Source of the DNA: Clostridium sp. UBA6640 | GTDB lineage: Bacteria > Bacillota > Clostridia > Clostridiales > Clostridiaceae | Assembly (NCBI RefSeq): GCF_002455975.1 | Contig: NZ_DKLM01000105.1 | Span: 1-10,835, forward strand | Direction of reading: 5' to 3' | Length of the DNA: 10,835 nt | In this document: piece by piece, positions 6,087 through 10,835 of the stretch | How the letters are laid out: each line of letters opens with the position of its first letter | Position numbering within the stretch: the stretch's first letter is position 1 | Position numbers and translations under genes: made by a program | The notes under the pieces: generated by a model | Seen by the model: the letters and a program-made list of their open reading frames with translations, nothing else | Told to the model about the DNA's origin: nothing | The model's database searches: none

Positions 6087-8450
6087 TTGAGTAACTATAA
6101 AAATTTAAAAAGTACATATGCTAAATTTTTTTCATTGGTTTTAGTTTTCACATTTATTTTTTCAATATCTTTTTCAACTATTACATTTTCACTAGAAAAT
6201 AGCTTATCAAATTTTAACAATGAGTTAAAAAAGTATGATAAATATTTAGAGATAAATAAAGAACCAATAAGTTTATCCAAAGGCAAAACTAGCTATTTAT
6301 ATAAATTTGTAGTTTCTACTAAAGAAGAAGCGAAAAATTTGGTTTGGTTGTCTTCAAATGAAGATATAGTTTCTGTTAATAATGAAGGTAAAATTACGAC
6401 TTTAGGATATGGAAGAGCAAAAGTATATGCTATAGATAGCAGCACGAAATTTATCTTTGAAGTATATGTAAAAGATTTGGGAGATAAAGCTGCATCTATA
6501 AAAAGCGGCAAAAATGAAGAAAATGACAATGGAGACATAGAAGTTAAAGAAGATGAACTTCAGCTAAATGATGGAGAGAAAGAAAAGGTTAACGGTGAAT
6601 TCAGTGAATTTGAAGAAAAGATAAAAAACTTAGATTTCAATGTACCACAGAATTACATATTAAATCATGAAGCTTTTAAGGGGAAAGAGCATAAGGTATT
6701 TATAGATCCAGGACATGGAGGATCAGAAACAGGTGCTATTGGCTTAAATAGGCTAATGGAAAAAGACGTGACTTTAGATGTGGGTTTAAAAGTAAAAAAT
6801 AAACTAGAAGCTCAAGGTATTAAAGTTCAGACAAGTAGAACTACAGATGCATTTGTTGATCTTTCTCCAAGAGCGCAAATAGCAAATATTTTTGGAGCAC
6901 ATGCTTTTGTATCAATTCACTGTAACTCTTTTAGTGACAGAAGTACAAGTGGAACAGAAACCTATGTTTATACTGGTACTGGAGAAAGAATAAATGAAAG
7001 TAAAAAATTGGCCACGCCAATACAAAATAATTTAATTAATAATCTTGGCTCTAAAAATAGAAAGGTTAAAAGTGCGGATTTTGCAGTTGTGAGAGAAACT
7101 TATATGCCAGCAGTTTTAGCTGAATTAGAGTTTATAAGCAATCCAACTATAGAAGAAAAAATGAGAACGGATAAATTTAAAGAAGATTGTGCTAATGCTA
7201 TTGTAACAGGAGTTTTATCTTATTTACAAAATCCTTCTGGAATAGTAATACCTCCTGCTGGAGAAGTAACACCTCCTACTGGAGAAGTGATACCTCCAAC
7301 TGTAGGAGAAGCTGTAACTGGGGTCACCCTTAGCAAGGATACTGTATACTTAAAGAAAGAAGATATAGTAGCAATAGAGGCACAAGTAGCTCCTCAAAAT
7401 GCAGGAAATAAGCAAGTAGCATGGACTTCAAGTCATCCTTATGTTGCAGTAGTAGATGCCTATGGTAATATAATAGGGAAAAGTGCAGGAACTACTACCA
7501 TTACAGCAACAACAAAGGATGGAGGATTTAAGGCTTCGACAACAGTAAATGTTAAAGGTAATGTAGTAGGAGAAAGAATTCTTGGAAGTAATGGATATTT
7601 AAGATCTTATGAGGCTTCAAAAAGAGGATGGCAAAATTCTGATTATGCAGTAATAGCTAGTGGAGTAGATTATCCAGATGCGTTATGTGCTGGACCATTA
7701 GCAAAAAAATATAATGCGCCTATTTTATTAAGTGAACAAAAAAGTTTAACTGAGGGTCTTAAAAATGAATTACAAAGATTAGAAGTTAAACAGGTATTTA
7801 TTGTTGGAGGAGAAGGTGCCCTTAGCAAAGATACAGAAAATCAGATAAAAGCTTTAGGAATTAATATAAAGAGAATTGGTGGAGCTAATAGATATGAAAC
7901 TTCAGTACTAATTGCAAAAGAAGTGGGAAATAGCAGTAAGATGGTTTTTGCTACAGGTTTAGATTATCCAGATGCATTATCTATTGCACCAATAGCAGCA
8001 AACTTATCAATGCCTATAGTATTAGTTAGTAAAGATAATGTTAATAAAGTTGTAAAAGAATATATAGATAGTCAGAATATCCAGCAAAGCTATGTAGTTG
8101 GAGCAGAAGGTGTTATTAGTAAACAAGTGGCATCAAATCTTCCAGCAGTGAAGAGGCTAGGTGGAAATAATAGATTTGACACTAATAAAGCTATCATTAA
8201 TGAGTTTAAGGGAGCTATAAACTTTTCAAATATTTATGTTGTAACTGGAATGGATTATCCTGATGCACTATCAGGTTCAGCATTAGCAGCTAAGAATGGA
8301 CATCCTATAATTTTAACCCATACAAGAGAAGCTACTGCAAGAGGGATAATAGAAAGCAATCTATGGTCAATAGATAAAGCTTATGTATTTGGAGCTAGTG
8401 ATTTAATTCCAAATAATATATTAGATATTAGTTATATAACTGTAAAGTAA
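6087..8450 (+). CDS. Secreted N-acetylmuramoyl-L-alanine amidase with Big_2 and CWB2 repeats (copy 1)
   Basis: A 787-residue cell-wall hydrolase. Order: signal peptide (about 1-36, hydrophobic core then ...TFSLE), an Ig-like/Big_2-like region (about 55-133), an acidic spacer, Amidase_3 (about 203-378), a Pro-rich linker with three 7-residue units (387-408), a Big_2 domain (about 411-493) and three CWB2 repeats (about 497-787). Zn ligands H210 (FIDPGHGG), E225 and H278 (SIHCNS) and catalytic E346 (AELEFIS) are present. It should cleave the amide between MurNAc and L-Ala, while CWB2 anchors it non-covalently to wall polymers. Odd points: the usual DPGA after GHGG is SETGA, and the first CWB2 motif reads GSNGY where copy 2 has GSNRY. 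The TTG start follows AGGAGG by 7 nt, identical in design to copy 2. A cre-type site precedes it and a terminator follows at 8518. Confidence 0.93.
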   Translation: MSNYKNLKSTYAKFFSLVLVFTFIFSISFSTITFSLENSLSNFNNELKKYDKYLEINKEPISLSKGKTSYLYKFVVSTKEEAKNLVWLSSNEDIVSVNNEGKITTLGYGRAKVYAIDSSTKFIFEVYVKDLGDKAASIKSGKNEENDNGDIEVKEDELQLNDGEKEKVNGEFSEFEEKIKNLDFNVPQNYILNHEAFKGKEHKVFIDPGHGGSETGAIGLNRLMEKDVTLDVGLKVKNKLEAQGIKVQTSRTTDAFVDLSPRAQIANIFGAHAFVSIHCNSFSDRSTSGTETYVYTGTGERINESKKLATPIQNNLINNLGSKNRKVKSADFAVVRETYMPAVLAELEFISNPTIEEKMRTDKFKEDCANAIVTGVLSYLQNPSGIVIPPAGEVTPPTGEVIPPTVGEAVTGVTLSKDTVYLKKEDIVAIEAQVAPQNAGNKQVAWTSSHPYVAVVDAYGNIIGKSAGTTTITATTKDGGFKASTTVNVKGNVVGERILGSNGYLRSYEASKRGWQNSDYAVIASGVDYPDALCAGPLAKKYNAPILLSEQKSLTEGLKNELQRLEVKQVFIVGGEGALSKDTENQIKALGINIKRIGGANRYETSVLIAKEVGNSSKMVFATGLDYPDALSIAPIAANLSMPIVLVSKDNVNKVVKEYIDSQNIQQSYVVGAEGVISKQVASNLPAVKRLGGNNRFDTNKAIINEFKGAINFSNIYVVTGMDYPDALSGSALAAKNGHPIILTHTREATARGIIESNLWSIDKAYVFGASDLIPNNILDISYITVK
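7245..7310 (+). repeat. 21-bp linker repeat, three units in copy 1
   Basis: Three in-frame units encode VIPPAGE, VTPPTGE and VIPPTVGE between catalytic and binding domains. Copy 2 keeps only one unit (from 10165), leaving it 14 residues shorter here. This is a typical slippage-prone linker. Confidence 0.8.
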
Positions 8451-8517
8451 TACAATAATAAATACAGATTGATATCTACTAAGATTTAAATTTAATAAAA
8501 ATAATACGAAAAATATA

Positions 8518-8551
8518 ACAAAAACTGCAACTTTTAGGTTGCAGTTTTTGT
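8518..8551 (+). terminator. Strong intrinsic terminator of amidase copy 1
   Basis: ACAAAAACTGCAAC (8518-8531) and GTTGCAGTTTTTGT (8538-8551) pair perfectly over 14 bp around a 6-nt loop, with a T-rich tail. It lies 68 nt after the stop, so copy 2 must have its own promoter. Confidence 0.85.
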
Positions 8552-8941
8552 TTGTTTAGTGTACTATTTATATGATTTCATGTGCAGTATTTTGAATGTA
8601 TTTCCATGAATGGATATAGTATACATACTAAATATTCCTAAGATAATATCTTTGTATTCCAATTATTTATTTAACCTTCTAAAACATATAATTAATTTAT
8701 ATTTTTAAAATGTAGAAATCAAATAGCATTATAATAAAAAGTTAATTTTATATTTATTAAATTATCTATAGAATTTTAAGGCTTTATCTTAACTTGTTTA
8801 CAAGTTATATATTTTCATAAAAGCTTTATTAAACAGTAATGAAAATAAAACTTTATCAATAATTTGTTTAAAATAAGTTAAGATTTCATGCTAAAATCCT
8901 ATATAAAAATGCAAGGAAATTTTCTAAACTTTTTAAATATA
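8552..8941. other. AT-rich upstream region of amidase copy 2 with several inverted repeats
   Basis: No gene is visible in this gap. It holds a perfect 18-bp palindrome (TAACTTGT-TT-ACAAGTTA, 8790-8807), a near palindrome TAGTATACATACTA (8617-8630), and nested inverted repeats ATCTTAACTT/AAGTTAAGAT (8786-8795/8875-8884) and ATTTTCAT/ATGAAAAT (8811-8818/8839-8846). A possible extended -10 TGCTAAAAT is at 8889-8897, without a good -35. These may be binding sites or a foldable region upstream of the promoter. AT-richness makes chance matches common. Confidence 0.4.
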
Positions 8942-9006
8942 TTTAGAAGGATTTTACACTTTTATGAAGAATAAAAATTTATGTTAAGGGGCGAGGAGGG
9001 ATTTCA

Positions 9007-10835
9007 TTGGACAGTTATAAAAATTTAAGAAGCAGATATATTAAGTTTTTTTCCTTAGTTTTACTTTTTACATTTGTCTTTTCAACATTTTTTTCAAATG
9101 TTACATTTTCCTTAGAAAATAATTTATCAAATTTTAATAATGAATTAAAAAACTATGAAAAATATTTAGAAATAAATAAGGAGCCAATAAGTTTATCAAA
9201 AGGTGATAATACCTATTTATATAAATATGTGGTTTCTACAAAAGAAGATGCAAAAAAACTAGTTTGGCTGTCTTCTAATGAAGAGATAGTTTCAGTTGAT
9301 AGTTTAGGAGAGATTAGTGCTTTACAATATGGAAAGGCTAAAGTATATGCTATAGATGATAGTACAAAATATGTATTTGAAATATATGTAGAAGAAGTAG
9401 GGAATGAATCTGTATCTGCCAAAAGTTATAGTAGTTACGGAGAAGAAAATGGGAATGTTGGAAATAAAGATAATGAACTTGAATTAAATGATGAACCACT
9501 AGAAAAAGTTAAAGGTGGATTTAGTGAATTTGAAGAAAAGATAAATAGTTTAGATCTTAACACACCACAGAGTTACATATTAAACAATGCAAATTTCAAA
9601 AATAAAGAATATAAAGTATTTATAGATCCAGGACATGGTGGATCAGATCCAGGTGCTATTGGATTAAATAAGTTAACAGAAAAAGAAGTTACTTTAGCTG
9701 TAGGGATGAAGGTTAAAAGTAAATTAGAAGCTCAAGGGATTAAAGTTCAGATGAGTAGAACTACAGATGTATTTGTTGATCTTTCTCCTAGAGCAGACAT
9801 GGCAAATATTTTTGGAGCAGATGCTTTTGTGTCTATTCATAATAATTCATTTAGTGATAGAAGCGTAAGTGGAACAGAAACTTATGTTTATAGTGGTACT
9901 GGAGAAAGAATAAATGAAAGCAAAAAGTTAGCTGGATTAGTACAAAATAATCTTCTAAATACTCTTGGTTCTAAAAATAGAGGCGTTAAAAGTGCTGATT
10001 TTGCAGTTGTTAGACAAACCTATATGCCAGCAATCTTAGCTGAATTGGACTTCATAAGCAATCCAACTATAGAAGAAAAAATGAGAACAGATAAATTTAG
10101 AGAAGATTGTGCTAATGCCATTGTAGCAGGAGTTTTATCTTATTTAAAAGATTCTCAAGGAACGGTAACACCTCCAACTGGAGGAGAGGCTGTAACTGGT
10201 GTTACTCTTAGTAAGGATACTGTGTACTTAAAGAAAGATGAGACAGTGACGATTCAAGCGCAAGTAGCTCCTCAAAATGCAGGAAATAAACAAGTAACAT
10301 GGACTTCAAGCCATCCCTATGCTGCAGTAGTAGATGCTTATGGGAATATAACAGGAAAAAGCGCAGGAACTACTACTATTACAGCAACAACAAAGGATGG
10401 AGGATTTAAGGCTTCAGCAACAGTACATATTAAAGGTAATGTAGTAGGAGAAAGAATTTTTGGAAGTAATAGATATTTAACATCTTATGAAGCTTCAAAA
10501 AAAGGATGGCAAAATTCTGATTATGCAGTAATAGCTAGTGGAATAGATTATCCAGATGCATTATGTGCTGGGCCATTAGCAAAAAAATACAATGCGCCTA
10601 TTTTATTAAGTGAACAAAAAAGTTTAACTGAAGGTCTTAAAAGTGAATTGCAAAGATTAAAAGCTAAACAAGTATTTATTGTTGGAGGAGAAGGTGCTCT
10701 TAGCAAAAATGTAGAAAATCAAATAAAAGCTTTAGGAATTGATATAAAGAGAATTGGTGGAGCTAATAGATATGAAACTTCAGTGCTCATTGCAAAAGAA
10801 GTTGGTAATAGTGGTAAGATGGTTTTTGCTACAGG
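9007..10835 (+). CDS. Secreted N-acetylmuramoyl-L-alanine amidase, tandem copy 2 (3' end outside window)
   Basis: The first 609 codons of a close paralog of the upstream amidase; the frame is open to the window edge. It has the same signal peptide, Ig-like region, Amidase_3, Big_2 and CWB2 order. It is colinear without gaps to residue 387, so H210, E225, H278 and E346 fall at the same numbers. Its amidase motif is the canonical GHGGSDPGA, and the second zinc His is in SIHNNS. The linker has one Pro-rich unit (VTPPTGGEA) against three in copy 1. Two CWB2 repeats have begun before the edge. The start is TTG with AGGAGGG 6 nt upstream. The upstream region lacks the cre-type site of copy 1. Enzymatic activity and wall anchoring are expected to be as for copy 1. 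Completeness cannot be judged. Confidence 0.9.
   Translation, partial: MDSYKNLRSRYIKFFSLVLLFTFVFSTFFSNVTFSLENNLSNFNNELKNYEKYLEINKEPISLSKGDNTYLYKYVVSTKEDAKKLVWLSSNEEIVSVDSLGEISALQYGKAKVYAIDDSTKYVFEIYVEEVGNESVSAKSYSSYGEENGNVGNKDNELELNDEPLEKVKGGFSEFEEKINSLDLNTPQSYILNNANFKNKEYKVFIDPGHGGSDPGAIGLNKLTEKEVTLAVGMKVKSKLEAQGIKVQMSRTTDVFVDLSPRADMANIFGADAFVSIHNNSFSDRSVSGTETYVYSGTGERINESKKLAGLVQNNLLNTLGSKNRGVKSADFAVVRQTYMPAILAELDFISNPTIEEKMRTDKFREDCANAIVAGVLSYLKDSQGTVTPPTGGEAVTGVTLSKDTVYLKKDETVTIQAQVAPQNAGNKQVTWTSSHPYAAVVDAYGNITGKSAGTTTITATTKDGGFKASATVHIKGNVVGERIFGSNRYLTSYEASKKGWQNSDYAVIASGIDYPDALCAGPLAKKYNAPILLSEQKSLTEGLKSELQRLKAKQVFIVGGEGALSKNVENQIKALGIDIKRIGGANRYETSVLIAKEVGNSGKMVFAT

Noticed and set aside
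6095..6538. Two minus-strand open frames inside amidase copy 1
   Set aside because: They mirror the coding strand of a clear gene and have low-complexity sequence without start signals.
9213..9422. Minus-strand open frame inside amidase copy 2
   Set aside because: It is a shadow of the paralogous gene; a similar shadow exists at the equivalent place in copy 1, as expected from shared coding sequence.
1..10835. CRISPR array, tRNA, rRNA, transposase or known defence system
   Set aside because: No regularly spaced repeats, no cloverleaf-like or rRNA segments and no transposase or defence protein motifs were found on either strand.

Overview
The window looks like chromosomal DNA from a low-GC Firmicute, most likely Clostridium in the strict sense. 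The DNA is very AT-rich. Ribosome binding sites are strong (AGGAGG/GGTGAT type) and three genes start with TTG. The gene set includes rubrerythrin, a TSCPD four-cysteine protein, 8-oxoguanine-type deaminase and cell-wall amidases with CWB2 repeats, which is typical of anaerobic clostridia. The species assignment is inference only.

Layout. Positions 1-200 are non-coding and hold several hairpins, including a terminator. From 208 to 2176 three genes lie on the minus strand: a 2H-phosphoesterase (LigT/'2'-5' RNA ligase' family), a DUF2238/YjdF-like membrane protein and a nicotinamidase-like cysteine hydrolase. The hydrolase has a perfect-consensus promoter (TTGACA-17-TATAAT) with a 24-bp palindrome just upstream. 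A hairpin plus T-run at 793-829 separates the first two genes. The TSCPD gene (2536-2787, +) converges on rubrerythrin (2861-3427, -) across a shared bidirectional terminator. An unrecognised 123-residue protein follows on the minus strand (3659-4030), flanked by two long inverted repeats. The 8-oxoguanine/guanine-deaminase-type amidohydrolase occupies 4362-5732 (+).

The right half holds two tandem paralogous genes for secreted N-acetylmuramoyl-L-alanine amidases: 6087-8450 complete, and 9007 onward cut by the window end. Both have a signal peptide, an N-terminal Ig-like region, an Amidase_3 catalytic domain, a Pro-rich linker, a Big_2 domain and CWB2 cell-wall-binding repeats. The duplication includes part of the 5' leader. 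The copies differ in regulation (copy 1 has a perfect CcpA cre-type site, copy 2 does not), in linker length (two extra 7-residue units in copy 1) and in a few normally conserved residues. Hand-counted nucleotide identity is lower at the 5' end than in the CWB2 region.

The left genes look like unrelated housekeeping or stress functions rather than one pathway; the right side looks like an expanding cell-surface autolysin family. I see no CRISPR array, tRNA, rRNA, transposase or recognisable defence system. No wholly new system is evident. The points most worth a second look are the cre site, the palindrome/consensus-promoter pair, the long hairpins around the unknown gene, the hairpin cluster at the left edge and the divergence pattern of the amidase pair.
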